64,000 nucleotides of DNA, taken from assembly GCA_016858145.1 (NCBI GenBank), contig JAEHOE010000143.1, forward strand, positions 186,001 through 250,000. The letters are read 5' to 3'. Shown here in pieces: positions 46,509 through 56,931 of this stretch. The position numbers were made by a program, and so were the translations under genes. Under the pieces are notes generated by a model, which was not told the origin of the DNA, made no database searches, and saw only the letters and a list, made by a program, of their open reading frames with translations. Numbering within the stretch: the stretch's first letter is position 1; every line of letters begins with the position of its first letter. This stretch comes from Edaphochlamys debaryana. Lineage: Eukaryota > Chlorophyta > Chlorophyceae > Chlamydomonadales.

Positions 46509-46913
46509 AGCTGAGACCAAAGCTGAAGCTGATTGCTGATTACCCGTGTATGCTGTTGCCAAAGGAGAGAGCGGAGACGAGTCCGGAGACGAAGTCCCGC
46601 TACCACAAACGCGTCACCCCTCCCAGCGCGTACCGACACGTATTTTTTTCGCGCAATGATCGCTGCGCAGTCACCTATATTGGTGTCCTGCAAGGAGTCT
46701 GGTGCCTTATGACAGACGCAAGGGGGGTTTGGCGTGCCCTAGGACCGGCCGGGGTCTAACCGCTCGCACAGGGGGTGTATGGAGACACCACGCCCGTGCC
46801 TGGCAACTTCAGGGGTATCAGTTGAGTCCTGAGGGACGAGGGAAGGGGGCAGCGCAAGAGGGGGATGCGTGCCAAGATACAGCAAGGGCTGCTGTTGGGG
46901 TTATGAGCGAAAG

Positions 46914-46997
46914 CGCTGTGCGGAAGCGTTTAAGCGGAAGCGTTGATGAGCGGAAGCGTTAAGCGGAAGGGGTAAGCGGAAGCGTTAAGCGGAAGTG
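46914..46997. repeat. AAGCGGAAGCGTT short tandem repeats
   Basis: About six imperfect copies of AAGCGGAAGCGTT with spacers, in the leader of the Gag element. No coding content. Confidence 0.75.
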
Positions 46998-47702
46998 TCA
47001 AGCGCTGACTGGGGAAGCCAGGGTGTTGGACAGTGAGCTGAAGTGACCTGCCACCAGCCGGGGGTGAGGCGGCTAAGGTGCCTGCCGGCCGCCGAGCTTT
47101 GAGTGGTGTGGGCTAGGGCAATGAGCTATGAATGAGCTACGGAATGCCAGTCAGCCAGACGGAGGCCACACACTGTTAAGCTAGTACTGTCAAGGATATA
47201 CGGACAGTAAGGGTTGGTAGGGTAAGGGCAGCTGGATCAGGGCTGCGCGATAAGGCAAGTGGTATGTAAGCGTGCTCGGCTGCGGGGAAGCCTGGGGGCT
47301 AGTGGTGAAGGCTGGAGGGAGCTGGAGAGCGTGGAAGGGTATACGACCTTCACACGGGTAGGGGTGAGGCTGGAGTTGGCTTGGGCCTGAGTGGCGTAAG
47401 CCTGGGGGAAGAGGGGCGAAGGGGGCGGAGCCGAGGAGACACGCACGCTTTACAGTACGACTGAGTGCCGGGCTCGATCGGGGATCCTCCCGTGAGCTTC
47501 TAAGGACCACCGTAATCGGGCAGCGTAACGAGGAGAAAATAGGGAAGTGATGATAGGATTAAGGCAGAGGGACGTTATGCTGCTAGCTGCTGTACTAGAA
47601 TGAATGCTGGGGGCCGGAGCTGCAGAGTTTTGGGAGTGCTTTGTCTTGATTGTGTCTTTGTGTCTTTTGTGTGTCTTAGGGAAATGGCCGGCCGGGGTTG
47701 CC

Positions 47703-47709
47703 TTTTATA
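47703..47709 (-). promoter_or_regulatory. TATA box of putative LTR
   Basis: Reads TATAAAA on the minus strand within GAGTATAAAAGG. It is upstream of, and in the same orientation as, the Gag frame, so it is a plausible element promoter. Confidence 0.45.
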
Positions 47710-47929
47710 CTCCCCCGGCCGCCGCGGTGCCGTACGATAGGACGAGCAGGGCGGCCGCCACGTCGGAGCCACGTAGGCCCACGTCAGGCCACGTCCGCGC
47801 CACGTCAGGCCACGTATTCCGGCGCCGGCGCAACGTTGCACGCTCGTACATCCGGAAGGCCAACGGCTCGCTCCATTTGAATTATTGGATCCAGAGGCGG
47901 CGCTTCTAAGGACTATAGGCATTAGCAAC

Positions 47930-49299
47930 ATAGCCGGAAGGGCCCAAACCCACGCCGCCGCCCACTGACTCACTCAGTCGGTTGGGCGTTGGCCGAGGCC
48001 GTGCGCCCTGACACGCCGTGCCGTCGCTGTCGACCTAGCCACTTCGGACACCTCAATAACTTCTACTTTGACACACAGGCACCTAGTCGGGTCTAAATAC
48101 CACTACACGCAACGTGCGACCCTAGGATGCTAAAGCTGTCCTGCCAAACTAGTTCCGCTCCCAGACGGAGCACATGATAATCTTATGAACACTATGTACC
48201 GTCTATATATGCATGCTGCGGCTGCTCGGGAGGAGGGAGAGCACATGGTCAGAGGCCTCCCTCGCTACCGCCGCTGGGCTACTCGGAGCCACACCAATGT
48301 CAACAACATGATAGCAGATAGAGGGAGAACATACTGCTGAAGCCGGGAAGCGGGTGCACGGACCAACTTGATGGCGCCATAGTTGCCGGGCTGGATACGC
48401 CAACACGTCAGGAGTCTCTACAGGTACACACCACGATTGACTGAGGGCGTCGGGGCAGGTAAAGAGCTGAAGTCTCGCCAAGTCTCGTGCGATGGGTCTG
48501 CTTCGGTCGTGCCGCGGAGGCCGCTTCCCTGTCAGGGAACGCACTCGAAGCGTACATCAAAGCTGCTGCAGGGCACGGTGTCTGCCGGCGAGACGCTGCT
48601 GCCGGCGTGCGCATACCCACACGCACCTGACACCTTCCGCCGCCCCGCGCGTCATCACGTTAAGGGGCGCCGTGCACGGAGGTCCTGCCTGACACACCAT
48701 TACAATCCTACGTCTTCTGCTATCAACTTGCACGCGCGCTGCCTAGCTCCATGTCCGCGCGCGTGCCTACACACGAATCTCGCCTAATCAACTCGAGCCG
48801 CGAGGGGCGGGGGTCCTCGGGGATTCACGGCTCTGCTCACCCGCCTCGTTTACACTGCAAACGCTTGAGGGGGGTTCGCCATTGCTATCGTATAGCTTTC
48901 TTAAGGATGCCTGCAGACGTGTCGCGACACATATTGAGTAGGTACCTGCTTGCTCACGGCACCTCACCCGCTCAACGCTTGTGCGACGGCTTGCTTCAAA
49001 TGTATGTGTATCCCATGAGTGCTTTGCGCGGTGTGGGTTCCTCTGCATGCCGAAACCGTCGCGATGCATTCACCGAGGTCACCCCGCGTGCTCCATTCGC
49101 CCCAGCCCCGCGGCTGTGGGCCTTGTGCTAGGCTAGCAACCCGTTGCATGAACTTGGGCGGCCTCTGGGGCCCCAGAGAGTATACTGGCAAGCCCGGTGA
49201 CCCAGGGTCACCCCCAGCTCGACTTCGTGATTCGACGTAGGCGGCATAAATAGCGGGTTTAGGGTGAAGCAGTCTGCGGGGGGGTTGGGGGGGAGTTGA
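47930..49299. other. Intergenic, nothing recognised
   Basis: About 1.4 kb between the LTR-like remnant and satellite B. Open frames here are short and lack family motifs or codon-like patterns. Confidence 0.5.
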
Positions 49300-49542
49300 G
49301 GGGTCGGGGGGCATAGCCTCCATACAGTGCACTAGCAACAGGGCTATCTAGCACTACACGGAGCGGTATGCGCAGCAGATGTAGTCGGGGGTGCGGCTGA
49401 GAACGGCTATGCTAGAGTAACCGGCTTGCTGGTGCTGTTGACGGTGTAGAGCTGTGCCGGATACGTCTAGCAGGCTGATACAGGTCCTATGGGAGACAGG
49501 CGCGAATAGCACTTTCCTGAGCCGCTTGAAGAAGCCCCCAGC
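49300..49542. repeat. Satellite B, left part of a unit split by a transposon
   Basis: Matches the start of the 1556-bp unit at 57771, nearly base for base, up to CCCCCAGC at 49535-49542. The unit resumes at 56924. Confidence 0.9.
49535..49542. repeat. Left 8-bp target site duplication
   Basis: CCCCCAGC here recurs at 56924-56931. Uninterrupted satellite B units have it only once, which proves the duplication and fixes the insertion point. Confidence 0.9.
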
Positions 49543-49711
49543 GAGCTAAGCCGTACACTTTTCCTCCACAAACCCAGTGGAACCCTCTTCCACAGAGGCT
49601 GTGGAAAGTGCCGTACCGTTCCCAGCGCTCCCAGGGCTCCCAGTCGCGCGAGGCCACAGCGCACCACAGAGTCAATACCACTACGCAGCCGTGTCACCAC
49701 ACGCACACACC
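49543..49711 (+). repeat. Left terminal inverted repeat
   Basis: Reverse complement of 56755-56923. The segment starting CACTTTTCCTCCACA is near-perfect for over 110 bp; the outermost 13 bp and the innermost 45 bp are more diverged. Confidence 0.9.
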
Positions 49712-49887
49712 GCACCCCAAAACAGCACGCCGCGCACACGTCGCGAGTTGCCATCGCAAGCGACCCTGACCGTGCAACAACTCCAGCAATACCCAGCATT
49801 CCTAAGCATCACTGAGACGGTACTGATTCGTTAACCTATGGAACTGTCGCTTAGCGCCTGGCGCCTTGGCGCACCTCGCAATGCAAT

Positions 49888-52023
49888 GTGAACAGGTCGA
49901 CGCGGCAAGAGAAGCTAAGGCAAGTGACTTGCGTACTTGCGAGGGCCTGTCCTGAGCCTTTCTCTGCCAGCGTTTCTCCCTGCGCATCGGGTTTCTCTCC
50001 CATCAGGTCTCCTTACTCTGTCACGCGCTATGTTATGCAGAGGCTTTGCCTTGGACTGAGTCAGGGCGGGCCAAAGGAGCTCATCCTTGACACAGCCCGC
50101 AGCAGTCAGAAGAAGCCGTCAGATACGCGCGGACCGGAACATTTTCAGGCGCTCGTAGCCTTTCGTGACAGTGCTGCTCAGCAGCGGCAGCAGGCAGCCG
50201 CGTCTGGTCGGTCTGGTGCAGAGGCGGTTGCCGATCCTGGTGCAGAGGCGATCGCCAATCCTGCCGCATGGGCACCGGCGGGCGACGCAGGCACAGCCGC
50301 CGGCGCCACAGCCGTTGACGCTCACGATGACGTTGACGGCGGCGCTGGCGACTACGACTGGGGCGAGCTCCCTGTCCCTACCCCGGGGCCGTCGGCAGGG
50401 CCTGCCGGCAAGCGGTCACACGCCACAGCCAACCTCAGGGAGCATGAGACCTGGCGGCAGTCGTATGAGCCCTTCGGCCTCTTCGGGTACAGCTACGAGG
50501 CGGCTGGCGTTGAAGCCTCAGAGCGACAGCGGAGCATGGCGCGAAAGGAGGAATTCAGCCGCCGTGTAGCGGCATGCCTGCCGCTTCAGTGTCCCGCCTG
50601 TGTCTCGGATGCGGAGGGCTCCCCAATTTGGGAACCCGCAAGCTTCGAGCGGCTCGTGTACGTCACAGTCAGCGGCTCTGACAGCGTGAGCTGGCCTCAC
50701 TTCCGGTGCCGAGTGTGCTCAGTTGAGCGGCATGTGGCGCCGATGGAGGTTGGCTGCTTTCCCAGCACACCTGACCGCCCCGCTGCCTGGTTTGACGACG
50801 AGCTTATGCTCGCTCAGTGGCGTCACTCCGTGCGCGCCTCACCAGACCCGAGGCCCTCGCCGGTAGCCGGCGGGACCACAGCCAACCTCAGGGAGCATGA
50901 GACCTGGCGGCAGTCGTATGAGCCCTTCGGCCTCTTCGGGTACAGCTACGAGGCGGCTGGCGTTGAAGCCTCAGAGCGACAGCGGAGCATGGCGCGAAAG
51001 GAGGAATTCAGCCGCCGTGTAGCGGCATGCCTGCCGCTTCAGTGTCCCGCCTGTGTCTCGGATGCGGAGGGCTCCCCAATTTGGGAACCCGCAAGCTTCG
51101 AGCGGCTCGTGTACGTCACAGTCAGCGGCTCTGACAGCGTGAGCTGGCCTCACTTCCGGTGCCGAGTGTGCTCAGTTGAGCGGCATGTGGCGCCGATGGA
51201 GGTTGGCTGCTTTCCCAGCACACCTGACCGCCCCGCTGCCTGGTTTGACGACGAGCTTATGCTCGCTCAGTGGCGTCACTCCGTGCGCGCCTCACCAGAC
51301 CCGAGGCCCTCGCCGGTAGCCGGCGGGACAGGAGCCAAGTGCGGGCTGCGCTTACAAAGGCGCAGAACGGGCTTGTGGATGCCTTGGGCAAGGTCCGCAC
51401 ATGGCTTGCGGCCCCAGGGGTCTCGGTGGCGCCCGAGCTGTCCGTGGAGGCTCTCGATGAGGCGCTTGCAAAGCTGAGGGCGGCCAGCAAGGGCGAGGAG
51501 GGGCCCTCCGTCTCCCTGCCGTGGACGGCCGAGGAGGAGCAGGCGTGGCGCGTGGCAGACGTCGAGGACTTGCTGCAGCGCTGGCTGCGATGCAAGGAGG
51601 AAATTGACAACGACCAGCGCGAGCTCGCAGACGCGGTAGCTCACTACCAGGAGCTGGAGCGTCTGCTCCTGGCAAAAGGCAACGAGCTGGGTGCTGCGGC
51701 CGCCAGCTGCGCCCGCAGCGCCGCGGCGCCGGTGCCGATCTCGGTCCATGCGGCCACGGGCACCTGGTCGGCGGCCGCCAGCAGGCTGTACCAGTCCAGC
51801 AGGCCCTCCACGGCCTGGGCGAAGGCAAGGCAAGAGGCGGGAAGGGGGCGTTGAGGCGAGGTGAGGTGAGGTGTGATGTGGGTTAAGGCAAAAATGGGGG
51901 GCGGCTCCTGGCCCTGACATGCCTGAAGTGCCTGAAATGCCTGATATTGAAAACGCCGAGGGCAACGTGGCGGCAGAGATGGCGCTGGACCGCCTGATGG
52001 ACATTGGGGCCGACATCACATAA
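49888..52023 (+). pseudogene. Degenerate KDZ-like transposase (Cys-cluster N-terminus plus coiled-coil C-terminus)
   Basis: One frame (49888-51477) holds a Cys cluster, CPAC, then CRVC, then VGCFPSTPDRPAAWF, like the CxC-type zinc module that precedes the catalytic core in KDZ transposases. The 453-bp segment encoding it is present twice in tandem, in frame and apparently identical (50426-50878 and 50879-51331). Immediately after the second copy the coding phase changes. A different frame (about 51330-51830) encodes an acidic, coiled-coil-like region (VEDLLQRWLRCKEE, ELADAVAHYQELERLLL) resembling a transposase C-terminus. A small last exon seems to end MDIGADIT at 52023. The RNase H-like catalytic core expected between these parts is absent. 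This is an internally deleted, frameshifted relic. The family call is by motif. Confidence 0.6.
50426..51331 (+). repeat. Identical 453-bp tandem duplication in transposase
   Basis: Two adjacent 453-bp (151-codon) copies, with no difference noticed on reading. Either a very recent duplication or an assembly artefact. Confidence 0.9.
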
Positions 52024-52773
52024 AATTATAAACTACCACCATAAACTTGATCCCAAGTGCGCTTACATTCATTGATTGGAGCTGCGTTGACTGCGAGGAG
52101 ACCAGAGCATGTGTTGACTTCCTATCTTGCCTTCAGCCTGTCTTGCAGACGGGTTACATGGACGAGTTGAGGGCAGAGCGGGGGCGCCGGGGTGGGGTGC
52201 GGGGGTGACTGGGGGGGGGGGGGTTGCAGGGGGCTACGGGCGGGGTTACAGGTTGCATGTTTGGGAGGCCGGGCGGCCGCGCCTGAGGTAGCTAGGGTTA
52301 TGCGTACGGAGCAAGTGCTGCGGCCCATTCGGGGTGGCCGGGCAAGGAGGTGTGCGTGGTGGTTACCAGTTGAGAGGCGGACCGAGGAGCCGGACGGCAG
52401 CAGGCGTCACTACCAGGCAGGATGCCGGGGCCAGCCGGGGACAACCCGGTCTTAGAGAACACGGCCGGGCCTGGCCTTAGCCTCGTGCCTTCCTGAGCCG
52501 CCGCAGCACACTCGTTACAACTGCATTACATCAACTGTGGGCCAGGCAGATTTGCGCACGGCACCTTGACCCTGGCCCAGCCTAGGACCCAGACTGGGTG
52601 GACCTTCAGCACAGGCGCCCTCACGGGCTGAGAGACGCACCCAACAGCCAACACAGTGGCAGACCAAGCCGCGCCACCCCTTGCACAGGCCCCTTGCCTT
52701 GCCTTGGACCCTGAGGGCAGTGCCCAGGGGGGAGGGAGCTGTGTGGTGTCCGCACTGGGACTTTGTGGGCGGC

Positions 52774-53295
52774 CTGAGCGTGAGGGACCCCGCCCTACAA
52801 CCCCAGCCGGCCCCATGTGGCCCTCCCCAGCTGCCCTTGCCACCTCTTGGGGTGCGTGTGACTTGCACTCTGGCGCTCTGAGCGTGAGGGACCCCGCCCA
52901 ACAACCCCAGCCGGCCCCATGTGGCCCTCCCCAGCTGCCCTTGCCGCCTCTTGGGGTGCGTGTGACTTGCACTCTGGCGCTCTGAGCGTGAGGGACCCCG
53001 CCCAACAACCCCAGCCGGCCTCATGTAGCCCTCCCCAGCTGCCCTTGCCGCCTCTTGGGGTGCGTGTGACTTGCACTCTGGCGCTCTGAGCGTGAGGGAC
53101 CCCGCCCAACAACCCCAGCCGGCCTCATGTAGCCCTCCCCAGCCGCCATCGCCTCTTGGGGTGCGTGTGACTTGCACTCTGGCGCTCTGAGCGTGAGGGA
53201 CCCCGCCCAACAACCCCAGCCGGCCTCATGTGGCCCTCCCCAGCTGCCCTTGCCGCCTCTGGGGGTGCGTGTGACTTGCACTCTGGCGCTCTAAG
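52774..53295. repeat. About 104-bp minisatellite, five copies
   Basis: GAGCGTGAGGGACCCCGCCC starts units at 52774, 52880, 52984, 53088 and 53189 (periods 106, 104, 104, 101). All are within the transposon and non-coding. Confidence 0.9.
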
Positions 53296-53296
53296 C

Positions 53297-53612
53297 AATC
53301 ACGAGCATGCGTTCTAAACTTGCCCCCACGGTGCGCCACCAGGCGTCAGCTTGGCACCTTGCATCCCTTCGAGCCGCAGCAGGGCCCTCTACGCGTGTCT
53401 CTTAGCCCAATCACGAGCATGCGTTCTAAACTTGCCCCCACGGTGCGCCACCAGGCGTCAGCTTTGCCCCTTGCATCCCTTCGAGCTGCAGCAGGGCCCT
53501 CTACGCGTGTCTCTTAGCCCAATCACGAGCATGCGTTCTTAACTTGCCCCCACGGTGCACCACCAGGCGTCAGCTTGGCCCCTTGCATCCCTCCAAGCCG
53601 CAGCAGGGCCCT
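53297..53612. repeat. 112-bp minisatellite, 2.8 copies
   Basis: AATCACGAGCATGCG starts at 53297, 53409 and 53521. The array abuts the 3' end of the PHD-Ulp1 gene and probably forms its 3' UTR. Confidence 0.9.
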
Positions 53613-56600
53613 AGACAACCCACTGCGTCATCATCATGTACGTGAAGCTCTGGCGGAGGAGGCGACCCTCCACGGCAGCTCCCAGCGGCGGGATGGGGAG
53701 GCCGCGCCCCACCAGGTAGGCGAACAGCATGGTGAAGATGCCGCAGTCCTCGTCCACCTGCTGTACGACAGGCGGGGTGTCATACCGCCAGTTGGCCGAG
53801 CCCTGGTCCAGCTGACGGGCAGCGGCCTCGTCCTGCACCCATTTCAGGAGGTTCTCCCCGATTTGCGCCAGGTTGGTCTTGCGCTGCAGAGGGGAGGGAC
53901 ACAAGTGTGGCCCACAGGCAGACAGAAACAAAGGGCAGCCCACAAAGCCCCTAAAGACAATGTACCTTGGCGGCGGAGTCGTACAGGTGGATGACCTTGG
54001 CCGCCGGGTCCACCACAGCGCTCACGTAGTGCTTCACCAGCCCCTCCTGTGTCGGGCGTTGCGTGATGTGGGGCGTGGGGCCGTTGGGGGGCATAGGGCG
54101 TGGGGCGATGTTGTATGAGGAAGGGCTCCTCGCCCCCGACTCGGGTGGACCCCATCTGCGCACCTGCCGCCAGATGGGGATGAACACGCGCTGGAGCTGC
54201 AGGACACTGACTTCGGGAGTGGCCTGCGGGGTGGAGAGTGCGTAGTGAGCCAGAATACCATAACCTCCCTCCACCCGTCTGTGCTCACCTGCTTGTTGTA
54301 GCGAAGGCTCTGCTCCCGGGTCCAGCGTGCCACCTTGCTGTACTCGTACTGCCCAGTGTCTCCAAACAGCTGGTTGTAGAAGTAGCAGCTGAAGAAGTGG
54401 CAGCTGGGGATGCTCGGCCGCCCACGCAGCCGGGCGTCGCGTGCCTGCAGGGCAACTTAGCGACTCAGCCTCAGCCTCTGTGAGCCATCCTCAGGCCTCA
54501 ATGCAAGTCCTTCCCTTAGCCTCCCACCCTGCGGCGCACCTGTAGCAGCACCATGAAGTAGTCGATGCAGTCCGCGTGCACCTGCTGTCCGTCGTACATT
54601 GTGCGGAGGACTCTGCGCCGCATCACCGGGTACGCGGTGGGGGAGTTGACCAGCGCATCGTCGTCACCGCCACCGCCCATGACCGTGATCCACGTCTCCG
54701 TGATCCGCAGACTCGTGTTGAGGCTTGGCGGTCCACCTTCCGCGACCGGCCACAGCCTTACGTCGCCCGAGCACGGCGGGCATTGCCAGTCACCAGGGGG
54801 AGCGTACGGGAGCATCTCGAGGCAGTGCATGTGCCAGCAGGTGTTGCAGCTGTCGCAGCACAAGCAGAAGGCATCGTCACCGGAAACGCCGCAGACCTGG
54901 CAAGGAGCACCTGGCGGCGGTGGCGGGGGACTGCTCTGAAGGCTGCCCTGACGCAGGCTGACTGTGGAGGATCGCGCACCCGCGCCGGTGCAGCCCCGGG
55001 CTCGCAATGCAGGGGGGCGAGGGGGCTGCAGCGGTGTTGGCACCCTGGGTGCCGGCAGCGGCTGGGAAGGCTGTAGTGGCGAGAGGGCCAGGGGTACTGG
55101 AGACCGCATCATGCTGGGAAGGTCCACTTGCGTCAGCGGAGGGCCAGCGAGGCCGTCTGCCATGTCGGCCAGCCCACTCGCCGAGCTACCCGCTGCCGCT
55201 GAGGCAGCTGCTCCGGCCGTTGCCGCCACCCCACCCGCCTGCTGCCCGTCGAGGGGCACTGGGCAGCGTGACGGCGCGGCTGCCCCCGCCCCGCCCAGCA
55301 GCCGCAGGTCCTCCTCGTCGTCGTCCTCGGTCTCTGCAGTTGACAAGAGGTTGGGGGGAGGCTAACATGACGGGAGGAGAGATGGGCAAGTGACAACCCC
55401 CCATTGTGGGACCGACTTCCCGCTGAAACTTGAGGAACACACCTACCCTCCAGGAAGGTGGGCGGGTTGTATGGGCGCTCTTCTTCTTCCACGTCCATGT
55501 CCTCCGTTTCCACCTCCGCCTCCGCCGCCCGCTCCAGCCGATCACCGTACGTCTGAAGGTTGGAACAGAAGCGCCAACAGCAGGGCATGAGCGGGGCTAG
55601 TATTGTGACTGCCCAGCCACGCGAAGCAGCGCGACGCGTGCAGCAGCGTGTTCCCGCCCCTGCCCTGCGTCCACTCACCCCATCCCAGTCCTTGTGCAGC
55701 TTCTCTCGCAGCGTGGGGCTTTTGCGGCGGCGCCTAGGCCTGGCGTCCTCCTTGTCCGCCAGCCGGTCAACCATCTCCCCCAGCTGCCGGTTGAAGTGCC
55801 AGATATCGTCGCCGTTCATGTGCGACGGCGGTGGGGCGGCGCGCGGTGGGGCAGCAGCCACGGTGCTGGAGCCAGGCCCAGCTACGCTGGTCACCGCCAC
55901 ACTGCCCTGATGCTTTAGATGAGCATGGAGCTGCGCACGCGAGGCGAGAAGTGCTGCGAGCTGGGGTGTAATCGAGAGGGTGCTGCCGGCGAGGGGGTTC
56001 AGCGTCAGGGTGACGGCCTCCACTCCACCCACGGCCGCCTTAGCAGTCTTCTTCTCAGCCTGCTTCTTGTCCTTGCTGGCCACGCGGCGCCCACGCGCAT
56101 CTTTGAGGCTCTGCCTTTCCTCCTCTGCAATGACACGCGGGGAGAGAGCAACGGTCCGGGGTTAGGGCTGGGAAGGCGGGAGGTGGATTGGAGAGGATGA
56201 AGCAGGATCCCGTGACTGCCCGCCGCCTGCCTGGTAGCTACACTGCATAAAGCCTGCTCACCGTTGAGATCCGAGTTCTGGTAAGCCACCTCGCCCGTGA
56301 CTTCGCGCAGGCACAGGTCGCATGCGCGGTGCCGGACGTCTTTGACCTTGCGCTGCAGTTGGGGAGCGCCGTCCACCTTGATCTCCTCGTCCACGTACCA
56401 GGTGACGTTGTTCTTTGAGCCGGGGTCGCGCCCCAGGCACTCAGGGTGGAAGAAGAACGGCCCGCCATTGGTCGCTGAGAGACAGTTTTTGCTGACCACC
56501 GCATCGTTGTTCCACGCTCTCTGTAGCAAGGTGAACCTATCTCCGGCCACTACGCCCCGGCTTTCGATGCACTGTTCCAGCACATCCTTCCCGCAGCACT

Positions 56601-56661
56601 TCAGCCTCCGTGCACGCGGCTCGCCCGCAAGCTTGCAACCCTCAACGTCACAGCGAGGCAT
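53611..56661 (-). CDS. PHD finger-Ulp1/SENP-type cysteine protease, transposon cargo
   Basis: Eight in-phase exons: 56661-56262, 56124-55679, 55552-55447, 55333-54540, 54444-54289, 54223-54164, 54046-53966 and 53883-53611, giving 771 aa. Residues 1-134 form a Cys/His-rich module (CDVEGC, KCCGKDVLEQC, HPEC, CDLC), perhaps a zinc DNA- or protein-binding domain I do not recognise. A Lys-rich and acidic linker follows, then a PHD finger (about 462-505: CQVC, CLCCDSC, CWHMHC, CPPC). The last 220 residues are a C48 peptidase: a YDGQQVHADCIDYFMVLL entry helix, catalytic His in VKHYVSAVVD, Asp in HLYDSA, then QQVDEDCGIF with oxyanion Gln and nucleophile Cys. C48 proteases cut SUMO or related tags; PHD fingers read histone tails. 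The ATG at 56661 was chosen because upstream codons lie in the terminal repeat. Confidence 0.8.
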
Positions 56662-56754
56662 TGTAGGTGTGCATGGCGCGATGAACAGTGCGAGCGGCAA
56701 GCGACTGGTCAAGGACTGGTCAACGTGCAACGGCTTTGTGCGCGTCGCGCAAGT

Positions 56755-56923
56755 GGTGTGTGCGTGTGGTGACAAGGCTACGTAGTGATATCGCGTATGG
56801 TGGTGCGCTGTGGCCTCGCGCGACTGGGAGCCCTGGGAGCGCTGGGAATGGTACGGCACTTTCCACAGCCTCTGTGGAAGAGGGTTCCACTGGGTCTGTG
56901 GAGGAAAAGTGACCGGGCTAGGT
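56755..56923 (-). repeat. Right terminal inverted repeat
   Basis: Mirror of the left repeat at 49543-49711; ends at 56923, next to the second copy of the target duplication. Confidence 0.9.
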
Positions 56924-56931
56924 CCCCCAGC
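56924..56931. repeat. Right 8-bp target site duplication
   Basis: CCCCCAGC, identical to 49535-49542. Confidence 0.9.

Larger units (their letters stand above)
44955..47929 (-). mobile_element. Gag-only LTR-retrotransposon remnant
   Basis: A minus-strand Gag-like frame (46088-44955) is preceded by a leader of over 1 kb with short tandem repeats, and farther upstream by a TATA box (47703-47709, minus strand). A tentative 5' LTR runs in minus-strand sense from TGTTGCTAATG at about 47929 to CTTAACA at about 47175. No protease, reverse transcriptase or 3' LTR follows; the left side runs into the palindromic tract. It is either truncated or a non-autonomous element. The LTR limits are guesses. 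Confidence 0.45.
49543..56923. mobile_element. 7.4-kb KDZ-like DNA transposon carrying a PHD-Ulp1 gene
   Basis: Both ends are defined by a perfect 8-bp duplication of the target (CCCCCAGC) inside a satellite B unit. The ends are about 165-bp terminal inverted repeats whose core (49556-49667 against the right end) differs at only about two positions. The 8-bp duplication, the TIRs and a Cys-cluster protein with GCFPSTP fit the Kyakuja-Dileera-Zisupton (KDZ) superfamily; hAT elements also make 8-bp duplications but have a different protein. Cargo is a damaged plus-strand transposase (49888-52023), two minisatellites (52774-53612) and an intact-looking minus-strand PHD-Ulp1 protease gene (53611-56661). 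Lack of a transposase core makes this copy non-autonomous. Confidence 0.85.

Noticed and set aside
51276..52019. 247-codon minus-strand frame opposite the transposase
   Set aside because: It is the GC-rich shadow of the coiled-coil coding region on the plus strand and has no motif of its own.
52515..53281. Repetitive 100- to 230-codon minus-strand frames
   Set aside because: All three minus frames are open across the 104-bp minisatellite, which shows repeat composition rather than a gene.
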